From the NCBI GenBank assembly GCA_037389465.1, contig JAZARR010000247.1, forward strand, positions 1,240,001 through 1,304,000: a DNA stretch of 64,000 nucleotides, given 5' to 3'. Position 1 is the stretch's first letter. Each line of letters begins with the position of its first letter. The position numbers were made by a program, and so were the translations under genes. The DNA is from Baylisascaris procyonis (Eukaryota; Nematoda; Chromadorea; Rhabditida; Ascarididae). Below are positions 9,901 to 25,000 of this stretch, one piece after another. The notes under the pieces are model-generated. The model was not told where the DNA came from. It was given only the letters and a program-made list of their open reading frames with translations, and searched no databases.

Positions 9901-12517
9901 TTCAATCATAAAACGATTCTCTAGGACAAATACTACTCAACCAATGTCATGAATCCTTAAGATCAACAGGAAAATGACCATTAAAACGACCACAGCTATT
10001 AGTGAGAGCTTCAGGTGCTGACCATTTACGCATACACTCACCGGTCTGAGAGCCAAATGGATATTGGGTAAGGTGCATAGATTCCCTGATTCTTCAATAA
10101 AGGAATTTTCGAAACAAAATCTTACCATTTATCGACATCAGAACTGAGAGCTGAAGCCTCGAACCTCCGCCTCGGTAGTATTCGCCAGCGAGTTCAGCCC
10201 ATCATGACGCCACGTCAAACTGACCCATTGCGTATACTGCGCGCATAGCGCTGAAACGTACTCTTTTACATAAAAATTTGAATGCGCACATGTGGCGTGT
10301 TATCAATCAAAGCGCATAGAGCGACCTACTCAGCTCCATATCGTTGTCCGCCCGCCGCGTTAGTCATACTCTTATGCATCCCTACCACTTGCCATTCCAG
10401 TAGAATTGCTCGGGTTGCCGGGAGGGTGGGAGGCCAAGGTTAAGCGGAGTAGGGAAGCGGGTGACCAAGGAAAAGGAAGGAAGGCAACGAAGGAGGGGGA
10501 GGGAGGCAACGAGAACGAGAAGTAACCCGCTGCATTGATAGTGAAAAAATATGTATCATTATTACTATTACAAATGCATTAATTTTAATCGCGAAAATAC
10601 TTTTTAGTGACGCGAAATTGCGTCATCGCCACAGTCTCTGGATTTGGTAGATACGTTTCAATGAGATCAAGATACGTAATATCCATCAAATGGGGGTGTA
10701 CACGTCGAATGACTGCGGGAGGGGATAAATGGGGAGGAATAAATGACGGTAGGCAGCAAAAAGAAAGTTTTATCCGGAGAGAGGGAAAGGGGTGAAAAAC
10801 GTGTTGACAAAGAGGGGTGAGCACGCCTCACAAACAACAGGGAAATGACCATTAAAACGACCACAGCTAATAGCGAGAGCTTCAGGTGGTGAACATTTAC
10901 GCATACACTTACCGGTCTATGAGCCAAATGCATATTGGGTAAGCACGCAAAGATTCCCTGATTCTTCAATAAAGGAATTCTCGAAACAAAATCTTACCCA
11001 TTTATCAACATCGGCAGCGATATCTGAAGTCTCGGACCTCGGCCTAGGCGACATTTACCAGCAACTTCGACCCATCGTCACGCCACATCAACAAAACCAC
11101 TGCCTACACTGCGCGTATAGCGCTGAAACGCACTCTTTTACATAAAAATTTGAATGCGCACATGTGGCGTGTTATCAATCAAAGCGCATACAGCGACCTA
11201 TTCAGCTCCATATCGTTGTCCGCCCGCCGCGTTAGTCATACTCTTATGCATCTGTACCACTTGCCGTTCCAGTAGAACTTATGCGTAGAGTAGAATTATT
11301 CAGATCAAGGAGGAGGGGGGAGGGACGTGGGTGATCTAGAAAGAGGAAGTGGAGGGGAGAGGAGCGAAGGCGGGAGGGGGGGGGGAAACGAGGACGAGAA
11401 CTAACCCTGTGCACTGATAATGGGAAAAATGTAATCTAATGCGAAAAAAACGCAGATAGAGCATGAAACAACAAGAGTAAGTTTTGAAGGTTGGGTAGTT
11501 TTTCTCCTATATTTTCGTTATAACTTCTTATGACGGCAGGAGGGGATAAATGGGCAGGAGGAAATGATGATAGGCAGCAAAAAGAAAGTTATTCTCTTCC
11601 GGAGAGGTGGAGGGGTGAACAATGCGTTGATAAAGAGGGGTGGGCACAATCAAGAGTCCTGGCTTTATCAATCCTTCAATCATAATACGATTCTTTAGGA
11701 CAAATACTACTCCGCCAATATCATTATGCCTAAAAAACAACAGGAAACTGAACATAAAACGAGCATGGCTAATAGCGGGAGCTTCAGATGCTGAATATTT
11801 ACGCATGCACTCACCGGTCTTTGAGCTAAACGCATATTGCATAAGCAACAAAGGAATTTTCGAAACAAAACCTTACCATTTATCGACATCAACAGCGAGA
11901 CCTGAGGTCTCGAATCTCGGTCTCGGTGATATTTGCCGAGAAATTCGACCAATCGCCACGCCACACCACGCAAATCAATCACGTACGTGCGCGCATAGCG
12001 CTGAAACACACTCTTTTACATAAAAATTTGAATAGGAAGGAAAATGTGGCGTGTGTTCGATTAAAGCGCACAAAGTGACTTAGTCAGCTCCACAGGTTGT
12101 ACGTCCGCCGCGTTAGTCATGCTCTCATGCATCTATACCACTTTCAGTCCCAGTAGAGTTATTGAGGTTAGCGGAGGGTTGGAGGTGAAGGGGGAGGGGC
12201 AGGGACGCGGGTGAGCCAGAAAGAGGAAGGTTAGGGAAGAAGAGCGGAGGAAGGAGGGAGGGGGTGGGCAAGGAGAACAAAAACTAACCCGCAGTATTAA
12301 GGATGAAAAAAATATCATTATTATCATAAATGCTCTAAACTTGTTCGCGAAAATATTTTTTAATGACATAAAATTGCGTCATCGCCACACTCTCTAGATT
12401 TGGTTGATACCTTTCAGTGGGGTTAAGGTACATCCATCGACTGAAAGGAATTCATGGAAACTAATGTAGTCTAATGCGGAAGGACATCAACAGAACATGA
12501 TATACGAAGAACAAGTT
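9901..12517. repeat. sub-repeats a, b and c, copy 2
   Basis: Same three modules as 376..2990: a 9901..10815, b 10816..11638, c 11639..12517. A G-run near 11,380 is three bases longer, and one base is missing near 11,987. That missing base breaks the long minus-strand frame of module c upstream of its hydrophobic segment (frame now starts at 12009). These modules lie directly 5' of the copy-1 gene (E_a at 9660..9745) and are the likely source of its N-terminal exons. Confidence 0.8.
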
Positions 12518-12578
12518 TTGAGGTTTGAGTAATAAGTGTGGACTGTTAGATAACTATTATAAAGTTTGCTCACAAAGA

Positions 12579-15500
12579 TCACAGTAACTGTAGTATAAGG
12601 TCGAGAGAATCACTACGATGTCCGAAATGCTCATCAGAGGTCACTATTCCATTATAAAAAGTGTAGGCGTCCAGCGATTTCTTTTCAAAGCGTATATTGA
12701 AAGCCTCAATATACGCTCTGACCTGCACCGCTGCGGTATGCTTACGCATATATGCGGAATAAAAACGGCTATAATCTATACCTCCATCAGCGAATTTGTT
12801 CAACATGAAAATACGCTCACTGACTGATAACCTCGTATGATTATGAAGGAAAAGTTTCATAAAAAATGCATACAAATATTTCCACTGTGGTAAAATAGGA
12901 ACCAACTATATGTACGCAGCAATTATCTATAAGAAATTTTATTTAAATCAATAAAAATATATGAAAAAACAAATAAAAATTTCAAAAAAATCGAAAAAAG
13001 AAAACATTAAATAAGCAGAAGAAATGAAAGACAGAATAGATGAATAGATAAGAGCAGAAATAGCCTGAGGATAAGAGGTAGCTCATTTGATGCTTATATT
13101 CATAAATGATAATGCAACCAGTCGAAATATTATAAAAGCCTCGCAACACATTCATACAGATATCATTGGAGGTTCTTCGTTCCACTTTAATGATTAAAAC
13201 AATTGAACAAAAATAAGATATTTGCATAAAATAGTTAAGACGAATAAGGACAGCACCGGAGAGCTAGAAAATTGCCGATAAAGGGCGCCCGCCATGGACC
13301 CACTCCTAAACCCTCCCCCCTCTCCTGATAAACGGGGCCTACAAGAGATGCTTAACTCAATTCCTATTTGAAACAAACAGCCTTCCAAAAACCGAACTTA
13401 TAAGCCCATAAGCTTTATTATAAAATGAAAGGTAGCAGCAACCTCTTTTTATTCCTACACAACGATATGTCAATTAAAGATTCCATCGGAATTAATAAAC
13501 AATATGAAATAAGAGTATCGATCGATATTTCGAGGCACAAATTGTTTTCAATTCAAAAAACATTTCAAGAAATACGTCGCTTGCAAAATATTCTATTAAC
13601 GAACACTCTGCATGAACCCGCTAGACGTCTATATAGCGTATGCATCGATGCCATCGGTGAAAAGGCGAAATGCGTCAAGCAATTCTCAGGTAGAAATATT
13701 TCACGTGCATTCGCCATCGCATTGCTTCTGCAATATCAGTAGTTATTCCCAAAAACTAGTAAAACCGTAAAATGAATTCAAATGGGAATAAAATATCCCC
13801 ATCATAACTAATTTATTCTTAACTGTTATCGTATGATTGTAAATGCCCGATAAAGGAGAAACTTTAGCCGATTTAGATATATGATCATAAAGCGATTATC
13901 TGAATAATTTATCGGCACAATGAAACTATAGAAACTTGCATACATTTGAAAACTTGCATATGCAAAATGAATAAGAACTAGAGCTAGAAATAAGGGACGG
14001 CACTCCGTTTGCGGGTGCCATCGTTCCCTGCACGAAAGCAGCCAGACCGTTTGCGGGTATCATCGTTCTATGCAAGAAAGTCGGCACTCCGTTCACGGGC
14101 GCCATCCCTCTCTGCAAGAAAGTGGACACTCCATTAGCCGGTGCCATCGTTCTTCGCAAGATAGCCGGCACTCCTTTGTCGAGTGCTATCGATCTTTGCG
14201 GAAAGCCGCCACCCGTTCTCCGGTGCCCTCGTTCTCTCCAATGAAGCCCAAGAAAGCCAGCATTCCGTTTCCGGGTGCCATCGTTCTATGCAAGAAAACC
14301 CGCTTAGACTTAGTCTTAGGCTTAAGGCGAAGCTTAGGCTTTAGCATAGAGCCTTATGCTTGGACGCTTAGGCTTAGACGCAAGGCTAAAAGGCTTAGGC
14401 TTAGATGCTTGGGCACGGAGGCCTGGGATTAGGATCAGGCATAGAAGCTTGGGCGCAGGCATAGAGGCTTAGAGGCTTAGGCTTAGGGCCTAGGCTTAGG
14501 CTTGAAGGCTTAGGCTAAGGCTTAGGCGGCGTTCTCGCAGATAGCGATGGCACCGCAAACGGAATGTCGCCTTTCTTACAGAGGACGGTGGCATCCCGGC
14601 CGGTAACCGCGAACGGAGTGCTATCGTTCTATGCAGAGAGCCGGCACTCCATTCTTGGATGCCATCGGTCCGCAAGAAAGCCGGCTTAGCGTTAGGGCTT
14701 AAGCTTAGGCTAAGGGGTATAGGCTTTGAGGCGCAGGCTTAGGCTTAGGAGGCATTCTTGCAGAGAGCGATGGCACCCGCAAACATAGTGGCCCCTTTAT
14801 TGTAGAGGACGGTGGCGTTCCGGCCGGTAACCGCGAACGGAGTGCCATCGTTCTACGCAGGACAGCCGGCACCCCATTCTCGGGTGCCACCGGTCCCTGC
14901 AAGAAAGCCGGCTTAGGCTCAGCGCTTAAGCCTAGGCTTAAGGGCTAAGGCTCAGGCTTAGATGCTTAGGCTTAAGCCCAGGGGCCTAGGTTTATGCTTA
15001 GGGGCTTAGGCTTAGATTTGCGCTTAGAGTCTTAAGCTTCGGCTTAGGGGCTTAGGCTTAGAGGCTTGGGCTTAGCTTAGGGGCTTAAACTCAGGCTCAG
15101 GGGCTCAGGCTCAGGCTTCGGGGCTTAGAGGCTTAAGGGCTCAGGGGCTTAGTATAAAGAGCTTAGGCTTAGGTTCAGGCTTAGAGTCTTAGACCTAGGC
15201 ATAGGGGCCTAGACTTAGAGCTTAGGCTTAGGTTTGAGGCTTAGCCCTAGGCACAGGCTTAGAGGCTTAGGCTCAGAAGCTTACACTTAGGCTCAGGGTT
15301 AAGGCTTAGCCCTAGGCTCAGGCTCAGAGGCCTAGGCTCAGAACCTTAGGCTCAGAGGCTTAGGCTCAGAGGCTTACGCTTAGAGGCCTAGGTTTAGGCT
15401 TAGGGGTTAGGCTTAGCTAAGTGGCTTAGGGGCTTAGGCTTTGTGGCGTAGCCTTGGGCTTAGGTGGCATTCTTGCAGAAAGCGATGGCACCCACAAACG

Positions 15501-18500
15501 GAGTGCCGCCTTTCTTGCAGATGACGGTGGCATCCCGGTTGGGAAACGCGAACGGAGTGCTATCGTTCTATGCAGAGAACCGGCACTCCTTCTCGAGTGC
15601 CATCGTCCTCTACAGGAAAATCGGCACTCCATTTGCGGAGTGCCGGCTTTTTTTTAGCGGTGGCACCCTGGTTGAGAACCGCAAACAGATTGCCGGCTTT
15701 CATGCATAGAACGATGGCACTCCGTTCGCGGTTCCAAGCCGGGATGCCACCGTTCTCCACAAGAACGCCTGTACTCCGCTCGCGGTTCCCAAGTAGGATG
15801 GCATCATCCTCTGCACGAAAGGCGGCACTCCGTGGAAGGCCGGCAGGGCACTCTTGCAGAAAACGATGGCACCCGCAAACGGAGTACCGCCTTTCTTGCA
15901 GAGAACCATGGCACTATCGCATAAACAGCCATTTGATGTGACCTACCGCAGTGACGAGTTGCAGTTTGATGTTGTCGTCTCTGAAGCGTTTCCAATGTTC
16001 TCACGCCCAATATGTGATCCGTTCAAGTTAGATTCAACTAAACGGTTGACAACGCTTGTCTCTATTACCTGAAAATCAAAGCACTGCAAACAGATATCGA
16101 AACGAAATTGGTTTCTACCAGGCGCGTAGCTTCCGATACGAATACCGAACAATTTAGGTACCACTACGAATCCCTAACAATTTCATTTATTTCTTTCCCT
16201 ATGTTACTCTCTCTTCAGGCGTCCCATTCCCTTCTCTGCCAAACAATCCTTCCTCCTACAGTCCCTCCAGAATGGTTTCTATGAAATTTTCTTAATTAAA
16301 AGTATAATAAAAATGATGGATATGGAAGCATGAACGAAAAAGATTTCTTACGTAGACATGTCCATTCCAATTGAAACATCCAAGGTCGCTAAATGATCGA
16401 GGTAGCTTGCTTCCACCAATTTGTGTATCCATCTCATCTCTCACAGAGCCAAATCGAAGCCATGATCCATTGAGGAACTGAAAGAGAATAAATAACACTA
16501 AAATTCGTAGTGGAAAAACCTCGCAACTCTACCTCTCGAACCTTGCATCCGTTCTAATTGACCGAAATATGGTGGAGATGATAACCGATGAGTGATTTTC
16601 AAACGACACTTTCAAATGCTAAAATATCTGAACAGGAAGTATGTTATCCCCCCTTGCCCGTCCCTGTCCAGTCATTGCTTCAGAAGATTAAGGGAACTAC
16701 GAAAAGAACTAGGAAAACACATCAGCAAAACTGACATAGAATGAAATTTCTACTATCCTATTCCAAAGTAAACTCTCAAAAGCAATGCAGAAACATCTGA
16801 ATCTTTGCATAGAAATAACTCCATGGCATACATTATACTCAACAAATACAGTAAGCTGAACTTATATACTTTTCAAATTGAAGTCATCAAACGAACAAAC
16901 AGAAAAAGATAGAGAAGAATATGCATAGGCACAGAAATGGACATAGCTCTGCTATATTGCAAATGAGAAATGATAACGAAAGAAACGCCCAAAATGATGC
17001 CAAAAGATTTTGATTCACCGACTTTCCTGATCTGTCAGAAAAACGTCGATAAGAAACTTCTTAGTGAAACTTTTTTAAATCCGGAATCTTCCACGTTTCG
17101 CAGTCTAAAATTCGGAGACATGAATACATCTAGACAAATAATGCAAATTATGAAGTAAAAAATAGGTCGTTTCACCTCATCCAACGAATCGATCCTTCGA
17201 TTTCGTGCATCACCCGTCGAACCTGGTGATCGAGGTTCTTCAGGCGGCTGATTTCCATCGGAGCTAACTATACTTAGCTGGATGTCTTGCGAGTATCCCA
17301 CCGCCTGTAAGAATTAAAATAAACAAAAATAAATCCAACATTAATAAACTGCTTTACACGACACAGTAAAAACTATATTCCCAGAAAACAAATTCTCTAT
17401 CACAATATTATATAGTGGATATAGAAAGCAAGTCAAATATGTGGGCAATACGATAGGCAGTACGAACAGAAAATGTCCTGGCTAATAGTAAAGCGACATT
17501 TGTCATCATATATAAATAGAAGCCGCAAATATGTAAACCACTGTTGGCGTGAAGGTCACTGATTAGGGCTATCTTGAGGGGACATTACAGCGTCCCTACA
17601 AGATAGCCTTGGACCTTAGATAACGCTGTTCCCAACGTCCCCTCAAGATAGAACTAGAGTTTGGACATTGCTGTTCAAAATGTCCCTTCAGGATAGCCCT
17701 AGACCATGAAGTTCTTCAGCATCACTTCGGATCAAGGTGCCTCGCAAGTTATGACCGTAACAGAATTGCAACTTGAAAATATACATACATACATGCTTTT
17801 TGTGGTGGGATACCCAAGTACCAATAAAAGCCTAGCGAACAAGGACCAGCCTATTCTCTTCAAGAACCTGTTTACTTACTGCGACATTCTCCAATGACAC
17901 CGTATGGAAGTCGTTACAATCGGCGATGCGGCGATCGGTTTCACTGAGAATGCTTCGTTCATTGATACAACCGTTTTCAATGTGTCGATCATTTAAAGCG
18001 AAGATCGTCATCGTCTGCAAAAAAGAAATCAATGCTACATCATGCTTCTCATTAATAAGCACAATATCCTCACAAATAGATAAATATTTAGTATTATAAA
18101 CTATTGCGATTGCATAATTAAAATCTAAACGAATGAGAAAAAATTTCCAATGACTATTCCATCATACAGAGATATCGTCAACGAATCTTTGTCGTATTTC
18201 ACGCTTCATTTTCTATGCGTCTTATATTAAGCGAAATATAGATCTCACGTTATCCTCTTTTCAAAAAACTATCGCAGAATTAGGATGAGACGAAATAAGG
18301 AAATAGCCCGATGCCGCTTCCTTAGCTTCAACCCTTCCCTTCCTCGTACCTCTTCAAGCCTCCAATTTGAACTTTAAAGACTAAAAATACGCCAAATCAT
18401 CCTCTGTCCTCCTTCAATTCCCCCACCCCCATCAAATCATGCACTTCAACTCTCCCCTCATCGTTAACTCTAACTCCATTTCCTTCAACCTCTCTCCTTT

Positions 18501-19261
18501 CACTAATTCCCAGTCTGCATTTCGTTAAGGCAATTCCAGTGGAGGGACACTTCGAATTACATACTATGTGATACCCCCCAATGAATAGCAGATGCATGAA
18601 AGTAGAGAAAATAAAGTGAATTGGAGTAGTATTCCATGCATACAGGTAGTGATATTGGTATAAACTGCTAGAACAAGCATAACTGAAAAAGAGCCAACTT
18701 CTTTTGACGACAGCTGCCCACTCATCCATTAGTGACCTCGTCGACTGTCCAGCATTGTTGTGATGACCTTGTCCTGTAGGTAAATTTTAAAAAAATGACA
18801 AATATGAAATACTTGTCTTTTTTTCCGATGAACTATAAAAAATACAATTTGAAAATGCAAATTAAAATGACTAATATTAATCGACTGAAACCTTGAGCAG
18901 TTGAGGTCATTCCTTTGAATGAGATCTTAAGTAGCTGTGGTCACTCCCTGGACTGAAATTTTGAGTAGTTGGAGTCACTCTTTGCCTGAAATCTTGAGTG
19001 GTTGGAGCCACCACTACCAACTTCCTCCCAGCTATCCACACCCGCTCCCCCCCCCCCACCCCACTACCTTCTAGTCTTTTCACAAAGCACTTGCAGGTTG
19101 AATATAAATCAGAAAGTTCAATGTTTGTCATCTGCAAATCAAAGTTTTCATGGGATAACATAGAAGTCAACTCACTTCGCAATTCGAAGAGACGTTCGCG
19201 TTTCTGAAGAAACTCCAGAATTGTTGCTGTCGCACTCAGTTCTTTCAATTCATTTAAGTAC
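12579..19261 (-). CDS. multi-exon gene of the tandem unit, copy 2 (unknown function)
   Basis: Same exon set as copy 1: E_a 19176..19261, E_b 18565..18773, E_c 17880..18014, E_d 17176..17304, E_e 16352..16477, E_f 16069..16173 and candidate terminal exon W 12579..12884. All listed exons keep their frames and splice sites. E_b has an Ala codon (SYAC) where copy 1 has Val (SYVC). The fourth copy shares the Ala, so it is probably ancestral. The two exons found at 28.0-29.2 kb are missing here too. The 5' part would lie in the sub-repeats at 19417..22031. Function not recognised. A paralogue of the neighbouring units by tandem duplication. Confidence 0.55.
13992..15922. repeat. 42-bp minisatellite with TTAGGC-like repeats, copy 2
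   Basis: Same composite block as at 4465..6395, offset 9,527 and same internal order. It has G at 14,812 where copy 1 has A. No length change was seen inside the block, which is notable for simple repeats and points to very recent duplication. Confidence 0.9.
17566..17699. mobile_element. MITE-like element, copy 2
   Basis: The same element carried along by the tandem duplication (offset 9,527), with the same TA flanks. Not an independent insertion. Confidence 0.7.
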
Positions 19262-19416
19262 CTAAAATGAAAGTAACATGTAGCATCATTACAATAAAAA
19301 CCGTTTGAGTTTTCACAGTAAATGGAACTCAGGCTATTTGAAGTGTTGTTCAAAGATGATGTTCCTGTAAGGACCGTGGATTTCCCGACTTATGATCCTT
19401 CATGGGTTAATAACCC

Positions 19417-22031
19417 TTCAATCATAAAACGATTCTCTAGGACAAATACTACTCAACCAATGTCATGAATCCTTAAGATCAACAGGAAAATGACCATTAA
19501 AACGACCACAGCTATTAGTGAGAGCTTCAGGTGCTGACCATTTACGCATACACTCACCGGTCTGAGAGCCAAATGGATATTGGGTAAGGTGCATAGATTC
19601 CCTGATTCTTCAATAAAGGAATTTTCGAAACAAAATCTTACCATTTATCGACATCAGAACTGAGAGCTGAAGCCTCGAACCTCCGCCTCGGTAGTATTCG
19701 CCAGCGAGTTCAGCCCATCATGACGCCACGTCAAACTGACCCATTGCGTATACTGCGCGCATAGCGCTGAAACGTACTCTTTTACATAAAAATTTGAATG
19801 CGCACATGTGGCGTGTTATCAATCAAAGCGCATAGAGCGACCTACTCAGCTCCATATCGTTGTCCGCCCGCCGCGTTAGTCATACTCTTATGCATCCCTA
19901 CCACTTGCCATTCCAGTAGAATTGCTCGGGTTGCCGGGAGGGTGGGAGGCCAAGGTTAAGCGGAGTAGGGAAGCGGGTGACCAAGGAAAAGGAAGGAAGG
20001 CAACGAAGGAGGGGGAGGGAGGCAACGAGAACGAGAAGTAACCCGCTGCATTGATAGTGAAAAAATATGTATCATTATTACTATTACAAATGCATTAATT
20101 TTAATCGCGAAAATACTTTTTAGTGACGCGAAATTGCGTCATCGCCACAGTCTCTGGATTTGGTAGATACGTTTCAATGAGATCAAGATACGTAATATCC
20201 ATCAAATGGGGGTGTACACGTCGAATGACTGCGGGAGGGGATAAATGGGGAGGAATAAATGACGGTAGGCAGCAAAAAGAAAGTTTTATCCGGAGAGAGG
20301 GAAAGGGGTGAAAAACGTGTTGACAAAGAGGGGTGAGCACGCCTCACAAACAACAGGGAAATGACCATTAAAACGACCACAGCTAATAGCGAGAGCTTCA
20401 GGTGGTGAACATTTACGCATACACTTACCGGTCTATGAGCCAAATGCATATTGGGTAAGCACGCAAAGATTCCCTGATTCTTCAATAAAGGAATTCTCGA
20501 AACAAAATCTTACCCATTTATCAACATCGGCAGCGATATCTGAAGTCTCGGACCTCGGCCTAGGCGACATTTACCAGCAACTTCGACCCATCGTCACGCC
20601 ACATCAACAAAACCACTGCCTACACTGCGCGTATAGCGCTGAAACGCACTCTTTTACATAAAAATTTGAATGCGCACATGTGGCGTGTTATCAATCAAAG
20701 CGCATACAGCGACCTATTCAGCTCCATATCGTTGTCCGCCCGCCGCGTTAGTCATACTCTTATGCATCTGTACCACTTGCCGTTCCAGTAGAACTTATGC
20801 GTAGAGTAGAATTATTCAGATCAAGGAGGAGGGGGGAGGGACGTGGGTGATCTAGAAAGAGGAAGTGGAGGGGAGAGGAGCGAAGGCGGGAGGGGGGGAA
20901 ACGAGGACGAGAACTAACCCTGTGCACTGATAATGGGAAAAATGTAATCTAATGCGAAAAAAACGCAGATAGAGCATGAAACAACAAGAGTAAGTTTTGA
21001 AGGTTGGGTAGTTTTTCTCCTATATTTTCGTTATAACTTCTTATGACGGCAGGAGGGGATAAATGGGCAGGAGGAAATGATGATAGGCAGCAAAAAGAAA
21101 GTTATTCTCTTCCGGAGAGGTGGAGGGGTGAACAATGCGTTGATAAAGAGGGGTGGGCACAATCAAGAGTCCTGGCTTTATCAATCCTTCAATCATAATA
21201 CGATTCTTTAGGACAAATACTACTCCGCCAATATCATTATGCCTAAAAAACAACAGGAAACTGAACATAAAACGAGCATGGCTAATAGCGGGAGCTTCAG
21301 ATGCTGAATATTTACGCATGCACTCACCGGTCTTTGAGCTAAACGCATATTGCATAAGCAACAAAGGAATTTTCGAAACAAAACCTTACCATTTATCGAC
21401 ATCAACAGCGAGACCTGAGGTCTCGAATCTCGGTCTCGGTGATATTTGCCGAGAAATTCGACCAATCGCCACGCCACACCACGCAAATCAATCACGTACG
21501 CTGCGCGCATAGCGCTGAAACACACTCTTTTACATAAAAATTTGAATAGGAAGGAAAATGTGGCGTGTGTTCGATTAAAGCGCACAAAGTGACTTAGTCA
21601 GCTCCACAGGTTGTACGTCCGCCGCGTTAGTCATGCTCTCATGCATCTATACCACTTTCAGTCCCAGTAGAGTTATTGAGGTTAGCGGAGGGTTGGAGGT
21701 GAAGGGGGAGGGGCAGGGACGCGGGTGAGCCAGAAAGAGGAAGGTTAGGGAAGAAGAGCGGAGGAAGGAGGGAGGGGGTGGGCAAGGAGAACAAAAACTA
21801 ACCCGCAGTATTAAGGATGAAAAAAATATCATTATTATCATAAATGCTCTAAACTTGTTCGCGAAAATATTTTTTAATGACATAAAATTGCGTCATCGCC
21901 ACACTCTCTAGATTTGGTTGATACCTTTCAGTGGGGTTAAGGTACATCCATCGACTGAAAGGAATTCATGGAAACTAATGTAGTCTAATGCGGAAGGACA
22001 TCAACAGAACATGATATACGAAGAACAAGTT
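19417..22031. repeat. sub-repeats a, b and c, copy 3
   Basis: Modules a 19417..20331, b 20332..21151, c 21152..22031, with the same spacing as in copy 1 and without the frame-breaking base loss of copy 2. They lie 5' of the copy-2 gene on the minus strand. Confidence 0.8.
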
Positions 22032-22092
22032 TTGAGGTTTGAGTAATAAGTGTGGACTGTTAGATAACTATTATAAAGTTTGCTCACAAAGA

Positions 22093-25000
22093 TCACAGTA
22101 ACTGTAGTATAAGGTCGAGAGAATCACTACGATGTCCGAAATGCTCATCAGAGGTCACTATTCCATTATAAAAAGTGTAGGCGTCCAGCGATTTCTTTTC
22201 AAAGCGTATATTGAAAGCCTCAATATACGCTCTGACCTGCACCGCTGCGGTATGCTTACGCATATATGCGGAATAAAAACGGCTATAATCTATACCTCCA
22301 TCAGCGAATTTGTTCAACATGAAAATACGCTCACTGACTGATAACCTCGTATGATTATGAAGGAAAAGTTTCATAAAAAATGCATACAAATATTTCCACT
22401 GTGGTAAAATAGGAACCAACTATATGTACGCAGCAATTATCTATAAGAAATTTTATTTAAATCAATAAAAATATATGAAAAAACAAATAAAAATTTCAAA
22501 AAAATCGAAAAAAGAAAACATTAAATAAGCAGAAGAAATGAAAGACAGAATAGATGAATAGATAAGAGCAGAAATAGCCTGAGGATAAGAGGTAGCTCAT
22601 TTGATGCTTATATTCATAAATGATAATGCAACCAGTCGAAATATTATAAAAGCCTCGCAACACATTCATACAGATATCATTGGAGGTTCTTCGTTCCACT
22701 TTAATGATTAAAACAATTGAACAAAAATAAGATATTTGCATAAAATAGTTAAGACGAATAAGGACAGCACCGGAGAGCTAGAAAATTGCCGATAAAGGGC
22801 GCCCGCCATGGACCCACTCCTAAACCCTCCCCCCTCTCCTGATAAACGGGGCCTACAAGAGATGCTTAACTCAATTCCTATTTGAAACAAACAGCCTTCC
22901 AAAAACCGAACTTATAAGCCCATAAGCTTTATTATAAAATGAAAGGTAGCAGCAACCTCTTTTTATTCCTACACAACGATATGTCAATTAAAGATTCCAT
23001 CGGAATTAATAAACAATATGAAATAAGAGTATCGATCGATATTTCGAGGCACAAATTGTTTTCAATTCAAAAAACATTTCAAGAAATACGTCGCTTGCAA
23101 AATATTCTATTAACGAACACTCTGCATGAACCCGCTAGACGTCTATATAGCGTATGCATCGATGCCATCGGTGAAAAGGCGAAATGCGTCAAGCAATTCT
23201 CAGGTAGAAATATTTCACGTGCATTCGCCATCGCATTGCTTCTGCAATATCAGTAGTTATTCCCAAAAACTAGTAAAACCGTAAAATGAATTCAAATGGG
23301 AATAAAATATCCCCATCATAACTAATTTATTCTTAACTGTTATCGTATGATTGTAAATGCCCGATAAAGGAGAAACTTTAGCCGATTTAGATATATGATC
23401 ATAAAGCGATTATCTGAATAATTTATCGGCACAATGAAACTATAGAAACTTGCATACATTTGAAAACTTGCATATGCAAAATGAATAAGAACTAGAGCTA
23501 GAAATAAGGGACGGCACTCCGTTTGCGGGTGCCATCGTTCCCTGCACGAAAGCAGCCAGACCGTTTGCGGGTATCATCGTTCTATGCAAGAAAGTCGGCA
23601 CTCCGTTCACGGGCGCCATCCCTCTCTGCAAGAAAGTGGACACTCCATTAGCCGGTGCCATCGTTCTTCGCAAGATAGCCGGCACTCCTTTGTCGAGTGC
23701 TATCGATCTTTGCGGAAAGCCGCCACCCGTTCTCCGGTGCCCTCGTTCTCTCCAATGAAGCCCAAGAAAGCCAGCATTCCGTTTCCGGGTGCCATCGTTC
23801 TATGCAAGAAAACCCGCTTAGACTTAGTCTTAGGCTTAAGGCGAAGCTTAGGCTTTAGCATAGAGCCTTATGCTTGGACGCTTAGGCTTAGACGCAAGGC
23901 TAAAAGGCTTAGGCTTAGATGCTTGGGCACGGAGGCCTGGGATTAGGATCAGGCATAGAAGCTTGGGCGCAGGCATAGAGGCTTAGAGGCTTAGGCTTAG
24001 GGCCTAGGCTTAGGCTTGAAGGCTTAGGCTAAGGCTTAGGCGGCGTTCTCGCAGATAGCGATGGCACCGCAAACGGAATGTCGCCTTTCTTACAGAGGAC
24101 GGTGGCATCCCGGCCGGTAACCGCGAACGGAGTGCTATCGTTCTATGCAGAGAGCCGGCACTCCATTCTTGGATGCCATCGGTCCGCAAGAAAGCCGGCT
24201 TAGCGTTAGGGCTTAAGCTTAGGCTAAGGGGTATAGGCTTTGAGGCGCAGGCTTAGGCTTAGGAGGCATTCTTGCAGAGAGCGATGGCACCCGCAAACAT
24301 AGTGGCCCCTTTATTGTAGAGGACGGTGGCGTTCCGGCCGGTAACCGCGAACGGAGTGCCATCGTTCTACGCAGGACAGCCGGCACCCCATTCTCGGGTG
24401 CCACCGGTCCCTGCAAGAAAGCCGGCTTAGGCTCAGCGCTTAAGCCTAGGCTTAAGGGCTAAGGCTCAGGCTTAGATGCTTAGGCTTAAGCCCAGGGGCC
24501 TAGGTTTATGCTTAGGGGCTTAGGCTTAGATTTGCGCTTAGAGTCTTAAGCTTCGGCTTAGGGGCTTAGGCTTAGAGGCTTGGGCTTAGCTTAGGGGCTT
24601 AAACTCAGGCTCAGGGGCTCAGGCTCAGGCTTCGGGGCTTAGAGGCTTAAGGGCTCAGGGGCTTAGTATAAAGAGCTTAGGCTTAGGTTCAGGCTTAGAG
24701 TCTTAGACCTAGGCATAGGGGCCTAGACTTAGAGCTTAGGCTTAGGTTTGAGGCTTAGCCCTAGGCACAGGCTTAGAGGCTTAGGCTCAGAAGCTTACAC
24801 TTAGGCTCAGGGTTAAGGCTTAGCCCTAGGCTCAGGCTCAGAGGCCTAGGCTCAGAACCTTAGGCTCAGAGGCTTAGGCTCAGAGGCTTACGCTTAGAGG
24901 CCTAGGTTTAGGCTTAGGGGTTAGGCTTAGCTAAGTGGCTTAGGGGCTTAGGCTTTGTGGCGTAGCCTTGGGCTTAGGTGGCATTCTTGCAGAAAGCGAT

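Larger units (their letters stand above)
9526..19040. repeat. 9.5-kb tandem unit, copy 2
   Basis: Second head-to-tail copy, nearly identical to copy 1. The landmark offset from copy 1 changes in small steps: +3 in a G-run near 11,380, -1 near 11,987 (CGTGCGCG against CGCTGCGCG in copies 1 and 3) and -12 in a C-rich tract near 18,425. These three indels fall in homopolymer or simple sequence, except the single-base loss near 11,987. At 14,812 it shares a G with copy 3 where copy 1 has A. Confidence 0.97.
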